DNA of 64,000 nt from NCBI RefSeq assembly GCF_040718835.1, contig NZ_JBFEFG010000274.1, positions 248,001-312,000 on the forward strand, read 5' to 3'. Positions 1 to 8,639 of the stretch are shown here, one piece after another (within the stretch, counting starts at the first letter, position 1; each line of letters begins with the position of its first letter). This DNA is from Bremerella sp. JC817 (GTDB lineage Bacteria > Planctomycetota > Planctomycetia > Pirellulales > Pirellulaceae). Under the pieces are notes generated by a model that did not search any database, had not been told where the DNA came from, and worked only from the letters and a program-made list of their open reading frames with translations. The position numbers and the translations under genes are program-made.

Positions 1-363
1 GCGATCACCGACATTCAGCTCGGTCGCACGTTCAGCAAGTGGGTTGCCAAGGCCTACGAAGAAAAGACCGGCCGCAGCCGCAAGGTGACCGGCATCCAGC
101 TCGGTTACGAAGCCCGCTGCACCAAGCCGCTGGCCTACGACGTGATCCTGGGCAGCCAGTTGGGCGTCGGTGCTTATCGTGCCCTGGTCGAAAAGAAGCT
201 GAACGGCGTGATGGTTTCGGCCAGCGGTCAGTTCGAGCTGCACTACGTGAACTTCGAGGACCTGGTCAACCAGGAAAACCTGGTTACGGTTGTTCGCCAC
301 ATCCCGCAGGGCTGCGACTTCCAGAAGCTCGCTCGCTTCCTGGAAACCTACGTGAACGACTAG
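1..363 (+). CDS. 6-phosphofructokinase, C-terminal part (5' end outside window)
   Basis: The reading frame is open from base 1, so only the last 120 residues are present. They contain a segment (GYEARCTKPLAYD, then LGVGAYRAL and NGVMVSASGQ) that aligns with the sugar-phosphate-binding end of the PFK superfamily, where an arginine-containing loop precedes a conserved Asp and a helix. The enzyme phosphorylates fructose 6-phosphate in cytoplasmic glycolysis. Planctomycete enzymes of this type are often pyrophosphate dependent, but the residues that decide ATP or PPi use lie upstream of the window, so the donor cannot be assigned. A strong intrinsic terminator follows 34 bases after the stop, so this is the end of a transcription unit. 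Confidence 0.85.
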   Translation, partial: AITDIQLGRTFSKWVAKAYEEKTGRSRKVTGIQLGYEARCTKPLAYDVILGSQLGVGAYRALVEKKLNGVMVSASGQFELHYVNFEDLVNQENLVTVVRHIPQGCDFQKLARFLETYVND

Positions 364-396
364 TCACGCCCGGTTCGCCAAAACTAAGTTAATCCG

Positions 397-424
397 AAAA
401 GGTCACCATCCGGTGGCCTTTTTT
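397..424 (+). terminator. Rho-independent terminator after phosphofructokinase
   Basis: A 9-bp stem (AAGGTCACC with GGTGGCCTT, one G-U pair) encloses a 4-base loop at 408-411. It is followed by six T residues and preceded by four A residues. The geometry is typical of an intrinsic terminator. Confidence 0.88.
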
Positions 425-597
425 CGTGCGCTAACTTCTCAAACCAATACCCCATATCTGGAATTCTGCTTGCAGCCAATCGTGGTACACGCCTAAACTA
501 GAGCCCGAGCGATATTCATTAAATCGCATTTATTTTTACTTGCATGATGTCGCGGGTAATTCCACGCGGCCTGGTGCGTTCATCGGAGCTCGAGTCT

Positions 598-1686
598 ATG
601 AAAGCCACGCGAAAAGTATCCATTCGGGCCGGTTTCACACTGGTCGAACTTCTGGTGGTCATCGCCATTATTGGGGTTTTGATCGCCTTACTGCTGCCGG
701 CCGTTCAACAAGCGCGCGAAGCTGCCCGACGGATGCACTGCTCGAACAACCTCAAACAGTTGGGGCTGGCGATTCACAACCATCACGACACCTACCTTCG
801 ATTTCCAGGCCTGCGGGTGAACAACGGCGGTACACGTTCGACCGATCCTCAGGGGAATGAAGGACGTAACAGCGGCATGATGCATATCCTGCCGTACCTC
901 GAGCAGTCGGCGATCTACGACATCCTCTCGGCGCCTGGCAATTACGGCGGCATCAACGTACTGGAATTCGGCCCGATTCGCGAACGTGTCTATCCGCCGT
1001 ATCAAGCAACGATTCCTGCGTTCGTCTGCCCTTCGAATCCTTCACCGGCCGCTCAGATCTGGAGCCGCAGTTGGGGACCTCGCAGCTATGCGGTGAGCGT
1101 TGGCGATACGATCAACGCCAGCCACAATCTCGAGAACCCTCGTGGCCCGTTCGGCCGTGTCGATCATGGCAAGCAGCACCAACTGACGATGGCCTCGGTC
1201 ACTGACGGAACGAGCAACACGATCATGATGGCGGAGCGTGCTTTCGGCACGTCGGGCAATACGCGCGACATCCGCGGCTTCTTTGCGAACAACGTCAGCG
1301 GCTTGAACACCTCGCCGATCTCTTGCCTGACCACCGCCAGCCAAGGCAAGTACAACACATCGCAGTCAGTGCAAGAGGCGCGGGCGGTTGGCGTGCAGTG
1401 GTTCGATGGCTTCCCTGCGTTCACTGGTGTAACCACCGTCTTGCCTCCCAACAGCCCTTCGTGTGCCAACGACAACTGGGGAGACCAATGGGGTTTGTTC
1501 AGCGCCAGCAGCTTCCATCCAGGCGGCGCAATGGTGCTGATGATCGATGCTTCGGTGCACTTCATTCCTGAAACCATCGACACCGGCGATCTGACCCTGG
1601 CCGAAGTTACCAGCGGTCCTTCGCGCTACGGCGTGTGGGGAAACCTCGGCAGCAAGTCAGGCGGTGAAACGACCTCCCTGCCATAA
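598..1686 (+). CDS. DUF1559 pilin-like secreted protein (module 1)
   Basis: This is a 362-residue planctomycete DUF1559 protein. After a basic leader it has the type IV pilin/pseudopilin signature [20 protein letters not shown], with cleavage expected after the Gly and methylation of the new N-terminal Phe. The helix continues into the family motif [20 protein letters not shown]. Near the C-terminus HPGGAMVLMIDAS fits the H-X9-DG/DA motif of this family. I chose the ATG at 598, not the one at 544, because it leaves an 11-residue leader before the Phe and has GGAG nine bases upstream. The function of DUF1559 proteins is not established; they are presumed to be exported by a type II or type IV pilus-like system. 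A small lipoprotein gene follows after 66 bases. Confidence 0.92.
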   Translation: MKATRKVSIRAGFTLVELLVVIAIIGVLIALLLPAVQQAREAARRMHCSNNLKQLGLAIHNHHDTYLRFPGLRVNNGGTRSTDPQGNEGRNSGMMHILPYLEQSAIYDILSAPGNYGGINVLEFGPIRERVYPPYQATIPAFVCPSNPSPAAQIWSRSWGPRSYAVSVGDTINASHNLENPRGPFGRVDHGKQHQLTMASVTDGTSNTIMMAERAFGTSGNTRDIRGFFANNVSGLNTSPISCLTTASQGKYNTSQSVQEARAVGVQWFDGFPAFTGVTTVLPPNSPSCANDNWGDQWGLFSASSFHPGGAMVLMIDASVHFIPETIDTGDLTLAEVTSGPSRYGVWGNLGSKSGGETTSLP

Positions 1687-1752
1687 GGTTCGTTCTCGAT
1701 CGATTCCCTCCCTTCCATTCCAACCTCTCGTTTCCCCACAAGAGACATCGTC

Positions 1753-2268
1753 ATGAAAACTTGTCGAAGCTGGCTTAGCTTCTCCGCCACGGCATTAGTC
1801 GTGGCGATATTGAGCGGGTGTGGCAACTCCGATTTACCGAGCACCAGCTCGGTGAAGGGGCACGTCACCTACGAAGGAAAACCGCTGGCCGATGCGATGG
1901 TCATCTTCAGTCGTGGCTCGCGCCGAATGGCAGAAGGCGAGATCGCTTTAGGACGAACCGATGCCAATGGCAACTTCGAACTGACCACGCACGTCAGCGG
2001 TCAGGCCGATGTCAAAGGGGCGGTGCCGTCGAACTACGAAGTGACTATCTCGAAAAAGGTGCCCCCCAAAGGCATTTCCGAAGCCGACTACCAGGCCCGC
2101 GTCGATGCCTTGAACAAGGCCTCGGAAGAAGGTTCGTCCGTCGCACCCGGTAAAGAACCGCCGCCGCTGGTCGAACTGCTGCCGCGAGACGTCTCCGTCC
2201 CTGGCTCATCGAAACTGACGGCCGAAGTGAAGTCCAACGAAATGAATGATTTCCAGTTCGATCTCTAA
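1753..2268 (+). CDS. Small lipoprotein with transthyretin/carboxypeptidase-regulatory-like fold (module 1)
   Basis: A 171-residue protein with a lipoprotein signal peptide ending in the lipobox LSGC near residue 24. The rest begins VKGHVTYEGKPLADAMVIF and continues with ALGRTDANGNFELTT, the pattern of carboxypeptidase regulatory-like (transthyretin/Ig-like) beta-sandwich domains. In planctomycetes such lipoproteins very often sit directly downstream of a DUF1559 gene, as here with a 66-base gap, so the two are probably co-transcribed and may act together at the cell envelope. The partner relationship is inferred from gene order only. A long GC-rich hairpin follows the gene. Confidence 0.85.
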   Translation: MKTCRSWLSFSATALVVAILSGCGNSDLPSTSSVKGHVTYEGKPLADAMVIFSRGSRRMAEGEIALGRTDANGNFELTTHVSGQADVKGAVPSNYEVTISKKVPPKGISEADYQARVDALNKASEEGSSVAPGKEPPPLVELLPRDVSVPGSSKLTAEVKSNEMNDFQFDL

Positions 2269-2305
2269 ACTTCCTGCCATTCGCCATCCTGCAGAACCAA
2301 TCCGA

Positions 2306-2329
2306 AGCCCGGCATCCAGGTGCCGGGCT
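2306..2329 (+). terminator. GC-rich hairpin after module 1 (terminator-like, no U-tract)
   Basis: A perfect 9-bp stem (AGCCCGGCA with TGCCGGGCT) with a 6-base loop lies 37 bases after the lipoprotein stop. No T-run follows, so it may stabilise the 3' end or assist factor-dependent termination instead of acting as a classical terminator. The rest of the 308-base gap, up to the next start at 2577, is AT-rich; I see no gene in it, and it probably holds the promoter of module 2. Confidence 0.5.
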
Positions 2330-2576
2330 CGCTGGGGTATCTTCTTCACCCCACGTCGCGAAATGCACGTCTATCAATCGAGATGCCAATCGGGCAATTC
2401 TGGCAAATTAAACCGATTGCATATTGGGCTACCAATCTCTTAAACGCCACTCATCGCGACAGCATAAAAAGTCATATGTTTTAGAAATAAACATTGACCA
2501 GCTAAATTTAAGCCGATAAAACGATCTAAGAGCCGACTTTTCCACATTTCATCTCATCTCTTATTGGAGTCTGGCA

Positions 2577-3647
2577 ATGGGCACGCGCTATCGCAATTTG
2601 GGTAATCTTCGCGGTTTCACGTTGGTAGAACTACTGGTTGTAATTGCAATCATTGGGGTATTAATTGCACTCCTTCTGCCTGCTGTTCAGCAAGCGCGCG
2701 AGGCCGCTCGCCGCATGCAATGCAGCAACAACATGAAGCAGATGGGCATTGCCGTTCATAACTTCCACGACACCTATCTCCGTCTGCCACCCGGCGGCGC
2801 GGCCGACAAGATTCCCTTCGGTACCAGTACCACCGAAGCAGCATGGGGAAGTTCGTGGATGGTCTATTTGCTTCCGTACATTGAACAGAATGTCATGTAC
2901 GACAAGTTCAACTTCGGTGGTGGCTCAGGCTGGGGAACGAATGCTGCGAACAACACGAATGCCGCCAAGAACGTTTTGATTAGTGGCTATCTTTGCCCAT
3001 CCTCACCGCTGGAAAAGTGGGCTCAGAATCCTCATTCCAACGGACCTATCATGGCCCCGAGCTACGCCGGGATCTCAGGTGCGGTCAATGGCTTGATCTC
3101 GGGATACACCGAGTCACGCTTCAACACACCTGCTTCGATCACAGGCTGCTGCTCTGGGGGCATTGCGGGTGGCGGTGGTGCGATCATCCCCGGCGGTCAG
3201 ATTGGCCTGGCCTCGCTTACCGACGGAACCTCCAACACGGCACTCGTGGGTGAAATCAGCGACGCATTGATTACCGCCAACGGTTCCAAGCATGACTATC
3301 GCAATGGCGTTCGTCACGGATTTATCATCGGCTGGCGTAGCAGTTCGACACCACCGAACGCTGGTAATGGTGGTGACTTGCGAACCTTCAACATGGTCAC
3401 GATCCGCTATCCGGTGAATCAGCAGCGACGTCCCGGCACGGGCTGGCCCGATGCCCCCGGCAACTGCGGATCGGATGGCATCTGCGACAACGCGAGCACC
3501 AACATGCCGTTGATTTCTGCCCATCCTGGCGGAGCGATGGTGTTGATGGGGGATGGCTCGGTCCGCTTCCTCGCCGAGACCGTTCCGCTCGACCTGGTCG
3601 CTCGAATGGTGACCCGCGACGACGGTCAGGTGCTCGAGCTTCCGTAA
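2577..3647 (+). CDS. DUF1559 pilin-like secreted protein (module 2)
   Basis: A 356-residue DUF1559 paralogue. A 12-residue leader (MGTRYRNLGNLR) precedes [20 protein letters not shown], followed by the conserved [20 protein letters not shown] helix. The C-terminal region contains SAHPGGAMVLMGDGSV, an exact H-X9-DG motif. The middle carries a Gly-rich, Cys-containing stretch (GCCSGGIAGGGG, around residues 192-203) that is absent from the other copies here. GGAG seven bases before the ATG supports the start. Function is unknown; by the family pattern it is an exported, processed surface or periplasmic protein. A second small lipoprotein follows 92 bases downstream. Confidence 0.92.
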   Translation: MGTRYRNLGNLRGFTLVELLVVIAIIGVLIALLLPAVQQAREAARRMQCSNNMKQMGIAVHNFHDTYLRLPPGGAADKIPFGTSTTEAAWGSSWMVYLLPYIEQNVMYDKFNFGGGSGWGTNAANNTNAAKNVLISGYLCPSSPLEKWAQNPHSNGPIMAPSYAGISGAVNGLISGYTESRFNTPASITGCCSGGIAGGGGAIIPGGQIGLASLTDGTSNTALVGEISDALITANGSKHDYRNGVRHGFIIGWRSSSTPPNAGNGGDLRTFNMVTIRYPVNQQRRPGTGWPDAPGNCGSDGICDNASTNMPLISAHPGGAMVLMGDGSVRFLAETVPLDLVARMVTRDDGQVLELP

Positions 3648-3739
3648 GCACCTCGAACATTTCTCGCGGGCACGCAAGCACGGATCGCTGCCCGCGACGC
3701 ATTCTTTCTTCCATCGCTCTTATCGCCACGGAACCATTT

Positions 3740-4159
3740 ATGAACGCCCCTACGAAGATGGCGGCGAACGCCATTTGCTTGCCTTTGCTTTGCCTGGTTT
3801 TGATTGGCTGCAACTCCAAACCGCCGATCCCCAAATCGTACCCGGTCCAAGGCGAGGTCACCCTCGACGGCAAACCGATGGCCACCGGTGAGGTCGTTTT
3901 CGTTTCGGTGAAAGACGGAATCCGAGACACCGTGAAAGTGATCGACGGAAAGTTCTCCGGAGAAGTCCTCGCCGGCGATCGCAAGGTGGAAGTGCGATCG
4001 TACGTTCCAGTCGCGGCCAACACCAACATGTATGGCCCCAACGAGGAACAGTCGATGAAGAACATCATCCCGAAGAAGTTCAACGAAGAAACCACACTCA
4101 CCGCGACGGTCGAAGAGTCGGACAAGAACAACTTCCAGTTCGAGGTAACTTCGACCTAG
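3740..4159 (+). CDS. Small lipoprotein paired with DUF1559 (module 2)
   Basis: A 139-residue lipoprotein. Its hydrophobic signal ends in the lipobox LIGC near residue 23 and is followed by YPVQGEVTLDGKPMATGEVVF, the same opening beta-strand pattern as the lipoprotein in module 1 (V-x-G-x-V-T-x-x-GKP). It ends with NNFQFEV, closely resembling NDFQFDL at the end of that protein, so the two are diverged paralogues. Its function is unknown; an envelope-anchored beta-sandwich is the likely structure. The stop codon shares the four bases CTAG with the stop of the convergent sigma factor gene, leaving no room for an intergenic terminator. Confidence 0.82.
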   Translation: MNAPTKMAANAICLPLLCLVLIGCNSKPPIPKSYPVQGEVTLDGKPMATGEVVFVSVKDGIRDTVKVIDGKFSGEVLAGDRKVEVRSYVPVAANTNMYGPNEEQSMKNIIPKKFNEETTLTATVEESDKNNFQFEVTST

Positions 4160-5025
4160 GAAGTCGCCAGCCGCGAGAAGATCGCCAGCTTGTCAGGGTT
4201 CCGGACTACGTACAGCGACTGCACCTTGCCATCCACCACTTCTACCTGGTAGGCGGCAAACAGTTCGCCATCCATGTAGCCGAGGATGCCGGGGGCACCG
4301 TTGAAACGGACCGCGCGGAACTCGACAGCGTGGTTTCGCCGCGCGTTGCGAATGACGCGAATCATGAAGGTCGTCACTTCGTCGAAGCCGACCATCGGAC
4401 GACGGGCCGCACTGACTTTGCCTCCGCCATCAGAGGTCAGCACGACATCCTCCGACAAGATCGAACGCAGGTTATCGAGATCGCCTTCGTTAACCGCTTC
4501 GAAGAACGCGTCTGAAATTCGCTTCACCACTTGGGCATCGGCAGGGGCACGCTGTTTGTCCCCCTTCAAATGCGTTCGTGCACGCTTGGCCAACTGGCGG
4601 CAATTGGCCGCTTCGAGTCCCAAGATCGATGCGACTTCGTTGAACTCGTAGCCGAACAAGTCGTGCAGGATAAACGCGGCGCGTTCGGCTGGCTTCAAGC
4701 GTTCGATCGTCAGCATCAACGCCATGGAAATCGATTCGTCCAGCTCGGCTCGATCGGCATGGTCTTCCAACAGTGGCTCTGGCAGCCAAGGGCCAACGTA
4801 GTTCTCGCGCTGATATTGAGCCGACTTGATCCGATCGAGACACAACCGAGAGCAGACCCGAAAGAACCAACTGCGGGGCGAATCCAATTTCGGCCGACCC
4901 GCTTGCTCCCAGTTCAGGTAAGCCTCTTGCACGATGTCTTCGGCGTCTGAAACGCTTCCCAACATGCGATACGAAAACCCGATCAGTTGCTGACGAAGCG
5001 ATTCAAACTCGTTGGCCGCGACCAT
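4156..5025 (-). CDS. ECF41-group RNA polymerase sigma factor with SnoaL-like C-terminal domain
   Basis: This 289-residue protein has sigma region 2 (residues about 8-75, with SDAEDIVQEAYLNW), sigma region 4 (about 95-155) and then a SnoaL-like extension to the C-terminus. Three motifs that mark ECF41 sigma factors are visible: WLPEP in the linker (residues 80-84), DGGGK (199-203) and NPDKL close to the end. In this group the fused C-terminal domain regulates the sigma factor in place of a membrane anti-sigma, and the partners are usually carboxymuconolactone decarboxylases, oxidoreductases or epimerases. The upstream gene here is such a carboxymuconolactone decarboxylase-like protein, and its stop is separated from this ATG by one base (TAA-A-ATG), so translation is probably coupled. 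Confidence 0.94.
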   Translation of the reverse strand: MVAANEFESLRQQLIGFSYRMLGSVSDAEDIVQEAYLNWEQAGRPKLDSPRSWFFRVCSRLCLDRIKSAQYQRENYVGPWLPEPLLEDHADRAELDESISMALMLTIERLKPAERAAFILHDLFGYEFNEVASILGLEAANCRQLAKRARTHLKGDKQRAPADAQVVKRISDAFFEAVNEGDLDNLRSILSEDVVLTSDGGGKVSAARRPMVGFDEVTTFMIRVIRNARRNHAVEFRAVRFNGAPGILGYMDGELFAAYQVEVVDGKVQSLYVVRNPDKLAIFSRLATS

Positions 5026-5026
5026 T

Positions 5027-5539
5027 TTAGAAATCCAGATTCAACACTTCGCAATACGCATCCATCCCCATCGCTCGCTTGAGGGTCGGGTAAATGCGAC
5101 AACCCACGATTACCACGGCTAGTTCTGCAAATGCTTCAACGCCATAGTGCTGCCGAATACGTTCCATTCGATCGGCATCTTGATCGTCGTTTCGAATTAC
5201 GGCGACCACGTGATCGTGGACATCTTTCAGCGGCTGGGGCAGGGCAGCCGGGTTCTGGACGATATCTTTGAGGAACTGACGATCGAGACCTTTCTCGACA
5301 CCCATCTTCAGACTGAGGTTGGCACAAGGGCCACAATCTTCGGTCTTCATCACGGTGATCTTCGCCACAAAGAACGCATCCAGCGGCAATGCCTGCGAAT
5401 AGTTCGGCATGGCCTGGGCGGCGGCGAAGGTTTCGTAAGCACCCGGCGAATCGTGCAACAACTGAATAATGTACCCGGTGTCGTAGTCGTAGTGGGCGCT
5501 GAATTGCTTCAGATTCGCTTCCGCTTGTTGCAGGTCCAC
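5027..5539 (-). CDS. AhpD/carboxymuconolactone decarboxylase-like protein with CxxC
   Basis: A 170-residue all-helical protein with the motif EDCGPC (Cys69 and Cys72), the active-site CxxC arrangement of AhpD-like members of the carboxymuconolactone decarboxylase family, which act in peroxide or thiol-disulfide chemistry. It is first in a two-gene operon with the ECF41 sigma factor, the arrangement known for this sigma group. A probable ECF41 promoter lies 67 bases upstream of the start. The physiological substrate is not known. A true gamma-carboxymuconolactone decarboxylase is less likely because of the CxxC and the absence of aromatic-degradation genes. Confidence 0.85.
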   Translation of the reverse strand: MDLQQAEANLKQFSAHYDYDTGYIIQLLHDSPGAYETFAAAQAMPNYSQALPLDAFFVAKITVMKTEDCGPCANLSLKMGVEKGLDRQFLKDIVQNPAALPQPLKDVHDHVVAVIRNDDQDADRMERIRQHYGVEAFAELAVVIVGCRIYPTLKRAMGMDAYCEVLNLDF

Positions 5540-5605
5540 TTGAAACTCCTTACGTTGGAATTCTGATTGAGTCGTTCGGCACCATAAGCCACTTTCTACG
5601 GACCA

Positions 5606-5632
5606 GACGATTCACCTCCTCGAAATGTGACA
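5606..5632 (-). promoter_or_regulatory. Predicted ECF41-dependent promoter of the AhpD-like/sigma operon
   Basis: Read on the minus strand, TGTCACA (5632-5626) is followed after exactly 16 bases by CGTC (5609-5606). This equals the -35/-10 motif I recall for ECF41-controlled promoters (TGTCACA-N16-CGTC). It is in the right direction and distance for the operon that encodes the sigma factor itself, which implies positive autoregulation. I found no other copy of the full motif in the window by eye. Confidence 0.75.
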
Positions 5633-5688
5633 CCCCTCCCGCAAAAACTTCCCGCTCCCGCTGCCAACCCCTTTGTCAAAGCCCACTT

Positions 5689-6813
5689 ATGAACACCTCT
5701 CGCGCTGGCTGGCTCGTACTGCCTTTTTTGCTTTTTGCCGTCTCGGCCGTGATCGCAGAGCCTCCCAAATCGCAGGTCACGCTGCCGACCGGTCCTGGCA
5801 ATCCGCGGAACAGCGAAGGGGATATGGTCCGCCTGAAGAACGGCGATCTGCTGTTGATCTATACCCATTTCTTCGGTGGCTCGGGCGATCATGCCCAGGC
5901 CCACCTCGCCAGCCGCATTTCGCACGACGGAGGGGCGACCTGGTCGACGGAAGATAAGCTCGTCGTTCCGAATGAAGGGGGACTGAACGTGATGTCGGTT
6001 TCGCTGCTCCGGCTCGCCGACGGACGATTGGCCCTTTTCTACCTGCGAAAGAACGCTCAGGACGATTGCCGACCGCAAATGAGAATCAGCACCGACGAAG
6101 GCCAGACTTGGGGCGAACCGACCCAAGTCATTCCGGATCGTGAAATCGGCTATTACATTTTGAACAACGATCGCGTGGTGCAACTGACTGGTGGTCGCCT
6201 GATCGCCCCGGTGGCTCAGCATGTCGGCCCAGGCATGCCGAAGCGCAATAACTCGGCAGCCACGCTGGTTTACTACTCCGACGATGCCGGTCAGACCTGG
6301 ACACGAAGCACCGCTGCCGCACGGCCACCGAAACGCAACGACCGCGACGTGCTCGTCCAGGAACCAGGCGTCGTCGAACTGAAAGATGGCCGACTGATGA
6401 TGTGGTGCCGCACCGATGCGGGCAGCCAATTTGTGACATTCAGCGAAGACCAAGGTGAGACCTGGTCGCAGCTGCAACCGTCGAAGATGATCTCGCCCCT
6501 TTCGCCTGCCACGATCGAACGAATTCCTTCGACAGGCGACCTGCTGCTTCTATGGAACGATCACTCCGACATCGCACCGGAACTGAAAGGGAAGCGAACG
6601 CCGCTCCGTTCTGCAATCTCGAAAGATGAAGGCAAAACCTGGACGCATGTGAAGACGCTGGAAGATAGTCCGACTGGCTGGTTCTGCTATATCGCAGTCG
6701 ACTTTGTGGACGATCACGTGGTTATGGCCTACTGCGCCGGAGATCGTCGCGAAAACAACGGACTGGCAATCACCAACACGCAGCGATTGCCAGTCTCATG
6801 GTTCTATGAATAG
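5689..6813 (+). CDS. Sialidase-like six-bladed beta-propeller protein, secreted
   Basis: A 374-residue protein with a signal peptide (about residues 1-23, ending VIAEPP). It has five Asp-box repeats (S-x-D-x-G-x-T-W) at about residues 78-85, 134-141, 197-204, 252-259 and 311-318, which is the hallmark of the sialidase/BNR propeller fold. A Glu in QEPGVVELKDGRL (near residue 225) resembles the region of the sialidase catalytic Glu. I do not see the FRIP/YRIP arginine motif near the N-terminus that true exo-alpha-sialidases carry, so the substrate may be another glycan. It starts 57 bases beyond the divergent ECF41 promoter and ends 9 bases from a convergent lipoprotein gene. Confidence 0.85.
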   Translation: MNTSRAGWLVLPFLLFAVSAVIAEPPKSQVTLPTGPGNPRNSEGDMVRLKNGDLLLIYTHFFGGSGDHAQAHLASRISHDGGATWSTEDKLVVPNEGGLNVMSVSLLRLADGRLALFYLRKNAQDDCRPQMRISTDEGQTWGEPTQVIPDREIGYYILNNDRVVQLTGGRLIAPVAQHVGPGMPKRNNSAATLVYYSDDAGQTWTRSTAAARPPKRNDRDVLVQEPGVVELKDGRLMMWCRTDAGSQFVTFSEDQGETWSQLQPSKMISPLSPATIERIPSTGDLLLLWNDHSDIAPELKGKRTPLRSAISKDEGKTWTHVKTLEDSPTGWFCYIAVDFVDDHVVMAYCAGDRRENNGLAITNTQRLPVSWFYE

Positions 6814-6822
6814 ACGGCAGGC

Positions 6823-7278
6823 TTACTTCAAGTCGAACTCGAAGCTGTTTCCAGCCGGGTCGTTTTTGACGTCCGCATTCAAACCGGACGACTTGTAGTT
6901 GCCATACTTCTCGGGCAGGTGATGCACCGTTTTGATTTCGGCCTGAGAGGTCGGATCGTCGAGATCGGCCTCTTTGATCACCTCGATTTCGTCCTTGGCG
7001 ATCTTCACGCGATGTTTGCCAAGGACCGCGCCGTCGTGCAGGTCGAACGTGGTGAGCTTCGCGATGCCAGCAGCGTCGGTCGTGCCAGTGGCACTTCGCT
7101 GCTGGTCGACCGAACTGAACGATACCCGAGCCCCTTCAACCGGCTTACCTTTGTGAGTCACGGTGACTTGGGTGGCGAAGACTTCAACGCCAGGATTGTG
7201 GCTGACCGGCTTCGCACCGCAGCCGCTGCATGCCATCAACAGCATGCCGCCTAAGATCAATACGCAACGCATTTTCAA
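6823..7278 (-). CDS. Small lipoprotein paired with DUF1559 (module 3)
   Basis: A 151-residue protein with a lipoprotein signal rich in Leu/Met (MKMRCVLILGGMLLMACSGC); the modified Cys is at 17 or 20. The mature part contains ATQVTVTHKGKPVEGARVSF and TGTTDAAGIAKLTTF, again the transthyretin/Ig-like pattern of modules 1 and 2, and it ends in NSFEFDLK like the FQFDL ends of its paralogues. It lies 89 bases downstream of a DUF1559 gene on the same strand, repeating the DUF1559-lipoprotein order. Function unknown; envelope-anchored. Confidence 0.82.
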   Translation of the reverse strand: MKMRCVLILGGMLLMACSGCGAKPVSHNPGVEVFATQVTVTHKGKPVEGARVSFSSVDQQRSATGTTDAAGIAKLTTFDLHDGAVLGKHRVKIAKDEIEVIKEADLDDPTSQAEIKTVHHLPEKYGNYKSSGLNADVKNDPAGNSFEFDLK

Positions 7279-7367
7279 CTCTCACAGAATAGGGATTCGC
7301 TCGGCAAAGACAGAAACTCTGCCGAGGCGGATGCAGATGGGAAACAGGGTCTGGTCACGCCGTCGAC

Positions 7368-8399
7368 TTATTCGAGCGGACGCGACTCGCCACCGTTGAT
7401 GCTGCCCAACGCTCCCCAAATTCCATAAGGACTGGCACCGGAAGTGACTTCAGGCTGAGTCAGGTCGCCGGTATCGATCGTTTCTGGCAGGAAGCGAACC
7501 GACGCATCGCATAGCAAACCATTCACGCCACCAGGATGATAACTGGTAGGCGAGATAATCGAGTCGTCGGTGTTCTCGTTGGTTCCGGTCCAGCAGGAAG
7601 GGCTGTTCGGCGGAAGCACGGTCGAGATTGCCGAGAACGCCGGCAAGCGGTCGTTCCAACGCTGGGCCGCACGATTGCTCGCGCCGCCGGCGTATTCGTT
7701 GCGGTTGGTGGTCGAAACCGAATCGCGACAAACGGTCGGATCGGTCAAGAAGGCGATGCTCGTGGCTTGCCCCTGCATCACTAGCTTGGCGGTGGTGCCG
7801 GTCGAACGCTCAGCCATCATCAACGTGTTGCTCGTTCCGTCGGTGATGCTGCTGAAGTCTTTCTCGACGCGATCGTCGAACAAACCACGATGCGGATTGT
7901 CTGGCGTGTAGACATCGCGGTACGAGTCGCCGATCGAGAAGCGATAGTTGTTTGGAGCGTTGCCATTGCTGATGATCGCGTCCGAGCTACCAGCGTCCGA
8001 AGGACAGATGAACGCTTCCAGTCGAACTTTGAACGGAGCGAAGTTGTCCCACGGGGTTGGTGGCGTAGCAAGACCATGATTCTTGATCTGCTCGGCCAGG
8101 GCATTCTGTTCGAGGTAAGGCAGCAGCAGCACCATCCCGCCGACGCGTTCGTAGTAGGGACCAGGCAGGCGACCTTTCTTCGGGAAGTGGCCGAAGGTGT
8201 CGTGATGGTTGTGAAGCGCCAGGCCTAACTGCTTAAGCTTGTTCTGGCATTCCATCCGCCGGGCGGCTTCGCGTGCCTGCTGAACGGCTGGAAGCAATAA
8301 AGCAATCAACACACCGATGATGGCGATGACGACGAGAAGCTCGACGAGCGTGAAACCACGCCGCTGCAAAGATGGGGACGTCACGGATCTGATCCTCAA
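7368..8399 (-). CDS. DUF1559 pilin-like secreted protein (module 3)
   Basis: A 343-residue DUF1559 protein with leader [14 protein letters not shown], then [20 protein letters not shown] and [36 protein letters not shown] near the end is an H-X9-DA version of the C-terminal motif, and the tail [28 protein letters not shown] closely matches the tail of the first DUF1559 copy, so these two are the closest pair in the window. Its intact codons for HNHHDTF provide the reference that exposes the frameshift in the neighbouring fourth copy. The 240-base upstream gap is AT-rich and probably contains the promoter. Confidence 0.92.
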   Translation of the reverse strand: MRIRSVTSPSLQRRGFTLVELLVVIAIIGVLIALLLPAVQQAREAARRMECQNKLKQLGLALHNHHDTFGHFPKKGRLPGPYYERVGGMVLLLPYLEQNALAEQIKNHGLATPPTPWDNFAPFKVRLEAFICPSDAGSSDAIISNGNAPNNYRFSIGDSYRDVYTPDNPHRGLFDDRVEKDFSSITDGTSNTLMMAERSTGTTAKLVMQGQATSIAFLTDPTVCRDSVSTTNRNEYAGGASNRAAQRWNDRLPAFSAISTVLPPNSPSCWTGTNENTDDSIISPTSYHPGGVNGLLCDASVRFLPETIDTGDLTQPEVTSGASPYGIWGALGSINGGESRPLE

Positions 8400-8639
8400 G
8401 AATCGATAATAGGGGCAGGGTTTAGGAGGGGATAATTGGGGCCGGAAGGAAGAGGCGACAGCTTGCTAAATAGGAGTGTCCAAGTCGCTTAACCGCGCGG
8501 TGACGACCCTCATTCTTGCTTCGAGATAGGCAACCCATGTTCAGTATCGTAGGCACCCTCAAAAGAACAAGATGCAATAATTATTATTTAAATTGAGTGT
8601 TTTTATTGCCGCTCGCATCAATGAGATCTGCCGAGCCGA

